Below are positions 1-5,193 of a stretch of 5,193 nucleotides of DNA, one piece after another (within the stretch, counting starts at the first letter, position 1; each line of letters starts with the position of its first letter). The stretch spans positions 1 to 5,193 of the forward strand of contig CAJMJM010000119.1 of the NCBI GenBank assembly GCA_905213725.1, in the 5' to 3' direction. The notes under the pieces are model-generated. The model saw only the letters and a list, made by a program, of their open reading frames with translations, was not told the DNA's origin and did not search any database. The stretch is from Collinsella aerofaciens. GTDB lineage: Bacteria; Actinomycetota; Coriobacteriia; Coriobacteriales; Coriobacteriaceae. A program made the translations under genes and the position numbers.

Positions 1-2
1 GG

Positions 3-500
3 GCGTGTTTTGTGTGGGTTGCGGTGTTCTTGTGGGTTGTGCGCTTCGTGGTTATCGTCTGGCTGGGCTGGCTGCCGTTTTGCGTGGGCCGCACTTCCTC
101 GGTGGGCGCGTTCATCCTGACCAAGCTTTCTGCTCGCCATGTCAACCTGCGATTGTTGCTTGGCGCGCTCATGGCCGTGGGCATTGGGTCCATGGTGTAC
201 GTGGGCACCGATATGCTGGGGGTCGCGATTATCGGTCAGGCGATTAACGGTCTGGCCTGGGGATTCCTGGAACCGCTGCAGATGATCTTGATTCAGGAGC
301 GCGCCGACATCAAATACCTGGGACGCATTACCGGCTTTGTGCGTTTTGGCCTGATGAGCGCCGGCGTGCTGCCGCTGCTGGCGGCTCCTTTTTTGGCGGA
401 GGCTTTGGGCGTCCAAGCGGTGCTATTTGGGGCATCGACCATTATTGCGCTGGTAGGAACGCTGTTCTTTGTCACACAAGGGAGGCGCCAGAGGTGTTAG
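3..500 (+). CDS. MFS-type transporter, C-terminal part (5' end outside window)
   Basis: The reading frame is open from the left edge and closes with TAG at 498-500, giving about 165 residues of a larger protein. The product is strongly hydrophobic, with several predicted membrane helices. Short basic loops separate them (for example around RTSSVGAF and TKLSARHVNLR), and a Gly-rich helix follows (GQAINGLAWGFLEPLQ). This is the usual look of the second half of a 12-helix major facilitator. The last helix is followed by a short basic tail (QGRRQRC), typical of a cytoplasmic C-terminus. No substrate can be assigned. The G/T-rich start of the window encodes an unusually Val/Trp-rich helix, so a frameshift further upstream cannot be excluded. 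Codon use has many T-ending codons, unlike the deglycase gene downstream. It lies 170 bases before the PTS operon, and no obvious terminator separates them. The transporter call is reasonably sure; the MFS family is less so. Confidence 0.62.
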   Translation, partial: ACFVWVAVFLWVVRFVVIVWLGWLPFCVGRTSSVGAFILTKLSARHVNLRLLLGALMAVGIGSMVYVGTDMLGVAIIGQAINGLAWGFLEPLQMILIQERADIKYLGRITGFVRFGLMSAGVLPLLAAPFLAEALGVQAVLFGASTIIALVGTLFFVTQGRRQRC

Positions 501-518
501 CTATACATTCAATTCTAA

Positions 519-588
519 TTTAATACCACTCACCAGAGAATTTCGACCGTTCACCGAGGATTGGAACAGATTGATAAGTGGTATTAAA
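519..588. repeat. 12-bp perfect inverted repeat with inner 21-bp-spaced direct repeats (candidate operator)
   Basis: TTTAATACCACT at 519-530 is the exact reverse complement of AGTGGTATTAAA at 577-588, 46 bases apart. The left arm also starts a direct repeat: ACCACTCACC (525-534) recurs as ACCGTTCACC (546-555), exactly 21 bp on, with similar flanks (AGAGAATT and GAGGATT). The right arm carries the same motif inverted (573-582 reads ACCACTTATC on the other strand). Three related sites, two of them two helical turns apart, upstream of and touching a promoter suggest a regulator-binding array. No T-run follows either arm, so this is not a terminator. The binding protein is unknown. Confidence 0.55.
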
Positions 589-613
589 AACACCTTAGGT
601 ATATGTCTATAAT
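584..613 (+). promoter_or_regulatory. Candidate sigma-70-type promoter of the deglycase-PTS operon
   Basis: A perfect TATAAT lies at 608-613. An 18-base spacer separates it from TTAAAA at 584-589, which matches four of six bases of the -35 consensus. Transcription would begin near 620, leaving a leader of about 50 bases. The weak -35 box overlaps the right arm of the 577-588 inverted repeat, so a protein bound there could block or help polymerase. The motif GGTAT occurs at 580, 598 and 615 across the promoter, 17-18 bases apart. The -10 box is convincing; the -35 assignment is tentative. Confidence 0.5.
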
Positions 614-628
614 TGGTATCGAAAAGAA

Positions 629-649
629 ACGCGATGTATAGAGTCGCGT
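629..649 (+). repeat. Small leader hairpin / 6-bp inverted repeat
   Basis: ACGCGA (629-634) is perfectly complementary to TCGCGT (644-649) across a 9-base loop. It would lie in the 5' leader of the operon mRNA, ending about 10 bases before the Shine-Dalgarno site. It could stabilise the transcript or be a second operator. The short stem makes chance possible. Confidence 0.3.
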
Positions 650-670
650 GCAGGACAGAAAGGAAAAGCC

Positions 671-1732
671 ATGAAGGAAACCGAGAAGATCGAGATCATG
701 CATTTCGACCAGGAGGGCTATCTCGAGGACGGCAAGGCGCTCTACGAGACCGGCAAGAAGATGACCGCGCTCGCCGACAAGGTCGCCGACGAGGGCTACG
801 ACGCCGTGTTCCTGATGGGCGTCGGCGGCACCTGGGACGAGCTCATGCAGCTCGAGTACCTCATGAACAAGTTCGGCGACCGCGACCTCGAGGTCTACCT
901 GATCCACGCCGCCGAGTGGAACGCCATGGGCCACAAGCGCATGACCGAGAAGTCCGTCGTGCTCACCGCCTCCGAGTCCGGCACCACCCCCGAGGTCCTC
1001 GAGGCCGTCAAGAAGATGAAGGACATGGGCGTGCGCGTCTACGCCATGACCAAGCCCGAGGGCCCCATCGGCCAGGCTGTGGGTGCCGAGAACTGCGTCG
1101 CCATGGCTTCTGACCATGGTTCGGGCGGCTGCGAGAAGGGCTACTACCTCGCCGACTGCTTCGGCCTGCGCCTGCTCAACCGCCGCGGTTGCTTCCCCAA
1201 GTTCGATCTGTTTATCGAGCAGACCAAGGATATCTGGAAGGACATGCTCGACATCCGCAAGCGCTTCGAGCCGCGCGCCGAGGAGCTCGCCAAGAAGTAC
1301 GCCCTGGCCCCCTACACCATGTTCATCGGCTCGGGCGCCCTGTGGGGCGAGACGATCCTGTTCTCGATGTGCATCCTCGAGGAGATGCAGTGGAAGCGCA
1401 CCCGCTACATCACCTCGGCCGACTTCTTCCACGGCACGCTCGAGCTCGTGGAGCCCGGCGTCCCCGTGTTCCTGTTCATGGGCGAGGACGAGAACCGCAA
1501 GCTCGACGAGCGCGTCCGCGCCTTCCTGACCCGCGGCGTGACCGGCGACACCGACATCAACGTCATCGACACCGCCGAGTTCGCGATCCCCGGCCTTGAC
1601 GACGAGTTCCGCGTCATCGTCTCCCCGTGGATTTTGACGGTGCTTGTGACCGACCGCCTGGCTCGCTACTACGAGACGGTCACCAAGCACAACCTCAAGT
1701 ATCGTCGCTACTATCACCAGTTCGACTACTAA
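671..1732 (+). CDS. SIS-domain Amadori-type sugar-phosphate deglycase (FrlB/FraB/GfrF-like)
   Basis: Predicted cytoplasmic enzyme that splits a phosphorylated Amadori compound (amine-linked fructose 6-phosphate or similar) into a hexose 6-phosphate and the free amine. The 353 residues fit the family, which is related to the isomerase half of GlmS. The first SIS domain (about 30-160) has the Gly-rich turn FLMGVGGTWDE (47-57) and the phosphosugar-binding loop SESGTTPEV (101-109). The second (about 205-345) has IGSGALWGE (219-227). It also has SADFFHGTLELVEPGVP (249-265), close to the EFRHGPLEIVEPGVP stretch of E. coli FrlB as I recall it. E238 and H254 are 16 residues apart, as are the catalytic Glu/His of FraB and GlmS. 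The C-terminal RRYYHQFDY also resembles FrlB. The ATG at 671 follows AAGGA (660-664) by six bases. It is the first gene of the operon, with EIIA 46 bases downstream. The PTS would supply the phosphorylated substrate. The substrate is unproven: fructoselysine, glucoselysine or fructose-asparagine are candidates, and a plain aminosugar isomerase is less likely. Confidence 0.85.
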   Translation: MKETEKIEIMHFDQEGYLEDGKALYETGKKMTALADKVADEGYDAVFLMGVGGTWDELMQLEYLMNKFGDRDLEVYLIHAAEWNAMGHKRMTEKSVVLTASESGTTPEVLEAVKKMKDMGVRVYAMTKPEGPIGQAVGAENCVAMASDHGSGGCEKGYYLADCFGLRLLNRRGCFPKFDLFIEQTKDIWKDMLDIRKRFEPRAEELAKKYALAPYTMFIGSGALWGETILFSMCILEEMQWKRTRYITSADFFHGTLELVEPGVPVFLFMGEDENRKLDERVRAFLTRGVTGDTDINVIDTAEFAIPGLDDEFRVIVSPWILTVLVTDRLARYYETVTKHNLKYRRYYHQFDY

Positions 1733-1778
1733 AGAAAACGGGTGCGGGAACGTGCCGGGCTATTGAGAGGAACACAGA

Positions 1779-2198
1779 ATGAGACAGTACATCATCGCCA
1801 GCCATGCGCACTTCGCTACCGGCATCAAGGAGAGCGTCGAACTGCTCTCGGGCGCTCGCGACAACGTCCACGATCTTTCGATGTTCGTCGATGGCCGCAT
1901 GGACGTGGCCGAGGAGGCCCAAAAACTGCTGGCAGGCATGTCTGCTGACGATGATGTCGTTGTCTGCACCGACCTCTTTGGCGGCAGCGTCAACAACGAG
2001 TTCACCAAGATCGTCCAGACGCGTCCCCGCACGTACCTCGTTACCAACATGAACCTTCCTCTCCTCATCCAGCTGCTGTTCTCTGACGAGTCGGCGCCGG
2101 TTGAGGAGACGATTCGCGCCATCGTCGCTGCGGACGATACGCGCGTGAAGTTTGTCAACGATCTTTTGGTCGATGACGACGAGGAAGAAGAGTTCTAA
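1779..2198 (+). CDS. PTS mannose/fructose/sorbose family, EIIA component
   Basis: Soluble phosphocarrier of 139 residues that takes phosphate from HPr and hands it to EIIB. The N-terminal strand IIASHAHFATG places His9 where ManX has its phosphorylated His10. CTDLFGGSVNN (63-73) matches the family's VDTWGGSPFN loop, whose Asp (here D65) contacts the active His. VTNMNLPLL (88-96) matches the GVNIPML segment of ManX. Length equals a stand-alone IIA domain, so it is not fused to IIB as in E. coli ManX. The ATG at 1779 follows GAGAGG (1765-1770) by eight bases. The protein ends in an unusual acidic tail, DDDEEEEF (132-139), which ManX lacks. It lies between the deglycase gene (46-base gap) and EIIB (57-base gap). 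Family assignment is secure; sugar specificity cannot be read from this subunit. Confidence 0.93.
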   Translation: MRQYIIASHAHFATGIKESVELLSGARDNVHDLSMFVDGRMDVAEEAQKLLAGMSADDDVVVCTDLFGGSVNNEFTKIVQTRPRTYLVTNMNLPLLIQLLFSDESAPVEETIRAIVAADDTRVKFVNDLLVDDDEEEEF

Positions 2199-2218
2199 TC
2201 CGCAGCACCTACTGACAC

Positions 2219-2231
2219 GCCGTATGACGGC
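2219..2231 (+). repeat. Short perfect hairpin between EIIA and EIIB genes
   Basis: GCCGT (2219-2223) pairs with ACGGC (2227-2231) around a three-base loop. It sits 12 bases before the G-run that serves as the EIIB ribosome-binding site. It has no T-tract, so termination is unlikely. It may be an mRNA processing or stability element, or chance. Confidence 0.25.
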
Positions 2232-2255
2232 ACAAGACCTTTGGGGGGTCACATT

Positions 2256-2738
2256 ATGATTCAGCTACTTCGCGTTGACCATCGCCTGCTTCATGGCCAG
2301 GTCGCAGTTTCCTGGGTTCAGGGCCTTGGCTCCAACTGCATCTTCTGCGTGGGCGATAAGGTCGCCAACGACCCGGTGTGGAAGACGACGCTCAAGATGG
2401 GCAAGCCTGCCGGCTGCAAGCTCGTCATCAAGGATATGGCGAATGCCATCGAGGCTATCAACTCGGGCGTGACCGACAAGTACAAGATGATCATCTGCGT
2501 TGCCACTATCGCTGAGGCAAAGCAGCTTGTTGAGGGCTGCCCGCAGATCAAGTCGGTCAACCTGGGCAACACCAAGCCCAAGGACGAGAAGCGCCCCGAT
2601 GCTCGTCAGGTCTCTCGTCAGATCTTCTTGACCGCAGCCGAGGAAGCCGATGTGCGCGAGATGCTGGATCGTGGCGTTGAGGTCGAGATTCGACCCCTGG
2701 CCGATGACCCCAAGGTTGACTGCGCCAGCGTGCTCTAG
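2256..2738 (+). CDS. PTS mannose/fructose/sorbose family, EIIB component
   Basis: Soluble component of 160 residues that receives phosphate from EIIA and phosphorylates the sugar as it enters through EIIC/EIID. The opening IQLLRVDHRLLHGQVAVSW is the family hallmark, and His13 in RLLHGQV is the phosphorylated residue. VNLGN (101-105) matches the conserved I/V-N-x-G loop after the central strands, and the C-terminal part (RQIFLTAAEEADVREMLDRGVEVEIRPL) is the usual end of the domain. I chose the ATG at 2256 because the run of six G (2243-2248) sits seven bases upstream. A TTG at 2241 would add five residues but would put that G-run inside the gene. It is followed by a 58-base gap with a hairpin before EIIC. 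The family is secure. Confidence 0.94.
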   Translation: MIQLLRVDHRLLHGQVAVSWVQGLGSNCIFCVGDKVANDPVWKTTLKMGKPAGCKLVIKDMANAIEAINSGVTDKYKMIICVATIAEAKQLVEGCPQIKSVNLGNTKPKDEKRPDARQVSRQIFLTAAEEADVREMLDRGVEVEIRPLADDPKVDCASVL

Positions 2739-2749
2739 GCGTTTGAATT

Positions 2750-2769
2750 CGAAGAGTCTGAGCTCTTCG
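2750..2769 (+). repeat. Intercistronic hairpin between EIIB and EIIC genes
   Basis: CGAAGAG (2750-2756) is perfectly complementary to CTCTTCG (2763-2769) with a six-base loop, TCTGAG. It lies wholly in the gap between the soluble and membrane PTS genes. No T-run follows (GTAGTGTCC), so it is not a standard terminator. It may be a processing or 3'-protection element that sets different mRNA levels for the two halves of the operon. Confidence 0.4.
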
Positions 2770-2796
2770 TAGTGTCCTATTAGGAAAGGGGGATGT

Positions 2797-3570
2797 ATGC
2801 TTACCCAAGCAATCCTCATCGGACTTATCGCCGCATTTGGTAAGTTCGACTTCCAGCTCGGTACGCTCTATGCGTTCCGCCCCATCGTCCTGTGCCCGCT
2901 CGTGGGTCTGGTGCTGGGGGACCTGCAGTCCGGCCTCGCGATCGGTGCGAGTCTGGAGCTGCTGTTCATGGGCTCGATCTCCATCGGCGCCTACGTGCCG
3001 CCTGATGAGACGATCGGCGGCGTGCTCGCCTGCGCCTTCGCTATCCAGCTGGGCCAGAGCACCGAGGCAGCCATCGCGCTTGCCATGCCCATCGCCACGC
3101 TGTGCCTTGCCATCAAGAACATCCTCAACGCCGCCCTGCCGATCCTGGTTGACCGCGCTGATGTCTTCTCCGGCCAGGGCAACCTTAAGGGCGTCTATGC
3201 GATGCACTTCCTGATCGGTTTAACCGGCATCATCATGGCGTTCCTGCTGTGCTCGCTGTCGTTCTATCTGGGTGCTGACGCTATCCAGGGCGTGCTCGAC
3301 TTTATCCCCGACTTTGTTCTTGCTGGCTTTGGCGTTGCCGCCAACATCCTGCCTGCCATGGGCTTCGCCATGCTCGGCCGCCTGGTGCTCACCAAGCAGC
3401 TCGTGCCCTTCTACTTCCTGGGCTTCCTGCTGTGCTCCTACGCCAACGTGCCCGTCCTGGGCGTCGCCCTGATCGCCATCATCATCGGCATCGACAAGTT
3501 CGACCTGCTCGGCCTGGGCGGAGCCCAGCCCCAGCTCTCCGCGGAAGGGGATGAGGACGATGACTTCTAG
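2797..3570 (+). CDS. PTS mannose/fructose/sorbose family, EIIC membrane component
   Basis: Integral membrane protein of 257 residues that forms the sugar pathway together with EIID. After an N-terminal helix come FRPIVLCPLVGLVLGD (27-42) and GASLELLFMGSISIGAYVPPDE (50-71). The latter is the family motif whose Glu (E54 here) lies in the sugar-binding region of ManY-type proteins. Further hydrophobic segments follow at about 73-115, 135-160, 172-195 and 203-232. The ATG at 2797 follows GGAAAGGGGG (2783-2792) by four bases; an ATG at 2793 is out of frame. The C-terminus is acidic, GDEDDDF (251-257), and the same purine-rich DNA doubles as the ribosome-binding site for EIID, whose gene overlaps this one by 11 bases. 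Third-position use changes sharply near codon 189: T-ending codons are common before it and nearly absent after. Confidence 0.93.
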   Translation: MLTQAILIGLIAAFGKFDFQLGTLYAFRPIVLCPLVGLVLGDLQSGLAIGASLELLFMGSISIGAYVPPDETIGGVLACAFAIQLGQSTEAAIALAMPIATLCLAIKNILNAALPILVDRADVFSGQGNLKGVYAMHFLIGLTGIIMAFLLCSLSFYLGADAIQGVLDFIPDFVLAGFGVAANILPAMGFAMLGRLVLTKQLVPFYFLGFLLCSYANVPVLGVALIAIIIGIDKFDLLGLGGAQPQLSAEGDEDDDF

Positions 3571-4384
3571 TCCCGAGAACAAGATCACGCGCTCCGACCT
3601 CGTCAAGAGCGCCGTCAACGTCGGCGCCCTGGGCATGGAGTTCTCCTGGACCTACTACAAGCAGATGAACATCGCCTTCTGCCTGATGGTCGCCAACATG
3701 CTCAAGAAGATCTACGCCGGCCGCCCCGACGACTACGCCGAGGCCCTGCACCGCCACTGCGCGTTCTTCAACATCACCGTCCAGTTCGCCCCGTTCGTCG
3801 GCGGCATCGCGATGGCCATGGAGGAGAAGGTCGCCCGCGGCGAGATCGAGCCCGAGAGCGTCAACGACGTCAAGGCCGCCCTCATGGGCCCGCTGTCCGG
3901 CATCGGCGACTCCATCTTCCTGTCGACGCTGCGCGTGGTCGCCGCCGCGGTGGGCATCAGCCTGTGCCAGGCCGGCAACCCCTTCGGCCCCATCGCCTTC
4001 CTGCTCATCTACAACGTCCCCGGCTTCGCGCTGCGCATCTGGGGCGCCGTCAAGGGCTACGAGCTGGGCGTGGGCTTCCTGGACGAGGCCCAGAGGACCG
4101 GCCTCATGCAGAAGATCATGACCTGCGTGGGAATCGTGGGCGTCATGGTCGTGGGCGCCATGTGCAAGGACATGTTCTGGGCCAGCATCCCGGTGGCCAT
4201 CGGCTCGGGCGACGACGCCCAGACCCTCCAGGACATCCTGGACGGCATCATGCCCGGCATGCTCGGCATGATCGCCTTCTGGCTGTACTACTGGCTGCTG
4301 TCCAAGAAGATCAACCCCATGGTGCTGATCGTGGCCACCATGGTCGTGGGCATCATCGGCGCGTTCTTCGGCGTGCTGGCGTAA
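3560..4384 (+). CDS. PTS mannose/fructose/sorbose family, EIID membrane component
   Basis: Membrane component specific to the mannose superfamily of PTS; it completes the channel with EIIC. The 274 residues are close to ManZ in length. Conserved stretches are ITRSDLVKSA (9-18), MEFSWTYYKQMNIAFCLMV (26-44), HCAFFNITVQFAPFVGGIAMAMEE (66-89) and KAALMGPLSGIGDSIF (105-120), which matches VGLMGPLAGVGDPIF of ManZ. Hydrophobic helices follow at about 142-163, 186-202, 231-247 and 253-273. I start at the ATG at 3560 because GGAAGGGG (3543-3550) directly abuts the ATG at 3551 but lies nine bases from 3560. The gene overlaps EIIC by 11 bases, implying translational coupling. Apart from codons 2-4, essentially every codon ends in G or C. 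It is the last gene of the operon, 34 bases before the terminator stem. Confidence 0.93.
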   Translation: MTSSPENKITRSDLVKSAVNVGALGMEFSWTYYKQMNIAFCLMVANMLKKIYAGRPDDYAEALHRHCAFFNITVQFAPFVGGIAMAMEEKVARGEIEPESVNDVKAALMGPLSGIGDSIFLSTLRVVAAAVGISLCQAGNPFGPIAFLLIYNVPGFALRIWGAVKGYELGVGFLDEAQRTGLMQKIMTCVGIVGVMVVGAMCKDMFWASIPVAIGSGDDAQTLQDILDGIMPGMLGMIAFWLYYWLLSKKINPMVLIVATMVVGIIGAFFGVLA

Positions 4385-4418
4385 GGGCCCGGCTGCATAG
4401 ATTTTCGTTGCAACCTGG

Positions 4419-4458
4419 AAAGGGGATGGAGCAGGCCTATGCCCTCCATCCCCTTTTT
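4419..4458 (+). terminator. Intrinsic terminator of the PTS operon
   Basis: AAAGGGGATGGAG (4419-4431) pairs perfectly over 13 bp with CTCCATCCCCTTT (4444-4456). The 12-base loop can add GGC/GCC pairs, and a run of five T (4454-4458) ends the element. It begins 34 bases after the EIID stop and ends 17 bases before the next gene, so it should close the deglycase-PTS transcript. No clear separate promoter is visible before the downstream gene, so some read-through may feed it. Confidence 0.88.
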
Positions 4459-4475
4459 GTATAGAAGGAGTTCGT

Positions 4476-5193
4476 ATGTTCGCGAAGGATCGCGAAGCAA
4501 TGCGTCTGACGCCGGCAGAGGTCAAGCTGATTCTTATTGAGTCCCTGCAGTGGTGCGCCAACAACGCGGTCTACTTTTTGGGGCTTATCGGTGCGGCCAC
4601 GTATGATCTGGCCGGCACGGCCTTTTTGGTTGCCGCCATTACGCTCGTGCGCAATCTTATGACGTCAGTGGGCAATATGGTGTCGGGCTCGGTCATCGAC
4701 CGCTTTGGACCGCGCCGGACGTCATTTGTGACGTGCGTGATTACGGCTGTGCTATCGCTTGGCGTGGGGTTGGCGCCGTTGTCTGTCCCCGGGCTTGTGT
4801 TTGCCGCGTGCGTCTTGGGACTTGCGGGCGGCTTTATCAACACCTGCACGCATGCGTTTCCGGGATACCTGGAGTCGACCACCGAGGGCCGTACCCGCGT
4901 GAACGGCCTCATGGTGTTCTACAGCAATATCGCCTATACCGCCGGCCCGCTGCTCGGCGGTGCCATCGTGAGCTGTTTTGCCACGCAATCGGTCTATCTG
5001 CTCATGGCGGGCATGATGGGTGTGGCGGCCGTGCTCTCCTTGGGCTGTCACGAGCGTGTTGCTCCCGCAAAAGGGGAGAGGCCGAAGGGCGGTATTCTGG
5101 GCGGCATGGCCGAGGGTGCGCGACTTACGTTTCGCGACCACGACCTGCGTCTCATCTTTATCTCGGGCTTTTTGGGTTTCTTTGCGTTTGGCG
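4476..5193 (+). CDS. MFS transporter, N-terminal part (3' end outside window)
   Basis: The frame is open from ATG 4476 to the right edge, giving 239 residues. The ATG follows AGAAGGAG (4463-4470) by five bases. A short charged N-terminus (MFAKDREAMRLTPAEVK) leads into the first helix. The loop GSVIDRFGPRRT (71-82) is the major-facilitator motif A between helices 2 and 3. AYTAGPLLGGAI (153-164) resembles motif C of helix 5. A basic central loop (HERVAPAKGERPKGG, 192-206) precedes the second half. The substrate is unknown; a sugar or drug exporter-type MFS is possible. More T-ending codons than EIID and an intervening terminator suggest it is a separate unit rather than part of the PTS pathway. 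Some read-through coupling remains possible, as no own promoter is evident in 4385-4475. Confidence 0.88.
   Translation, partial: MFAKDREAMRLTPAEVKLILIESLQWCANNAVYFLGLIGAATYDLAGTAFLVAAITLVRNLMTSVGNMVSGSVIDRFGPRRTSFVTCVITAVLSLGVGLAPLSVPGLVFAACVLGLAGGFINTCTHAFPGYLESTTEGRTRVNGLMVFYSNIAYTAGPLLGGAIVSCFATQSVYLLMAGMMGVAAVLSLGCHERVAPAKGERPKGGILGGMAEGARLTFRDHDLRLIFISGFLGFFAFG

Noticed and set aside
561..576. Possible sigma-54 promoter (TTGGAAC...TTGAT), as some mannose-family PTS operons use RpoN
   Set aside because: The expected GC of the -12 element is missing at the required spacing from the GG at 563-564.
519..588. The 12-bp inverted repeat as a terminator of the upstream MFS gene
   Set aside because: The 46-base loop is too long and no T-run follows on either strand.
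584..1717. Long minus-strand open frame (377 codons) opposite the deglycase gene
   Set aside because: It is a mirror of the GC-rich codons of the + strand gene: the translation is a low-complexity run of Leu, Val, Gly, Ala, His, Asp and Glu with no recognisable domain, while the + frame encodes a clear SIS protein.
2241..2255. TTG at 2241 as the start of EIIB
   Set aside because: The G-run at 2243-2248 is the natural Shine-Dalgarno site for the ATG at 2256, and the family's conserved sequence begins directly after that ATG.
2793..2843. ATG at 2793, four bases before the EIIC start
   Set aside because: It is out of frame and reaches a stop after about 16 codons with no recognisable product.
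3551..3559. ATG at 3551 as the start of EIID
   Set aside because: The purine-rich GGAAGGGG abuts it with no spacing; the in-frame ATG at 3560 has a workable distance. The two differ by only three residues.
4460..4465. TATAGA as a -10 box for the downstream MFS gene
   Set aside because: No -35-like hexamer lies at the right distance, and the start would leave almost no leader before the ATG at 4476.
3482..4564. Long minus-strand open frame (360 codons) opposite EIID
   Set aside because: Its His/Asp/Gly/Ala-rich composition is typical of an antisense shadow of G/C-ending codons, and it runs through the operon terminator and into the next gene.

Overview
The window looks like a Coriobacteriia genome (Collinsella or a close relative). 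The reasons are high GC, strong G/C-ending codon use in the central genes, purine-rich Shine-Dalgarno sites, and the gene content. The genus is an inference from style and content; no rRNA or marker gene is present to fix it.

Layout, all on the + strand: (1) the 3' half of an MFS-type membrane transporter, cut by the left edge and ending at 500; (2) an AT-rich intergenic region, 501-670, with a 12-bp inverted repeat, 21-bp-spaced direct repeats, a good -10 box and a small leader hairpin; (3) a five-gene operon, 671-4384, encoding a SIS-domain sugar-phosphate deglycase of the FrlB/FraB/GfrF type followed by EIIA, EIIB, EIIC and EIID of a mannose/fructose/sorbose-family PTS; (4) a strong intrinsic terminator, 4419-4458; (5) the 5' two thirds or so of a second MFS transporter, starting at 4476 and cut by the right edge.

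How it works together: HPr phosphorylates EIIA on His9, EIIA passes the phosphate to EIIB His13, and the EIIC/EIID membrane complex imports a sugar-like substrate that EIIB phosphorylates. The co-transcribed SIS protein keeps the Glu/His pair (E238, H254, 16 residues apart) known from fructoselysine-6-P and fructose-asparagine-6-P deglycases. It probably cleaves the imported phosphorylated Amadori compound (fructoselysine, glucoselysine or another glycated amine) into a hexose 6-phosphate and the free amine. Because the PTS phosphorylates during uptake, no separate kinase (FrlD type) is needed, and none is seen. The exact substrate cannot be read from the sequence.

Notable details are the repeat-rich promoter, a sharp change in third-position base use inside the EIIC gene, and acidic C-terminal tails ending in Phe on both EIIA and EIIC. 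No regulator gene lies in the window.
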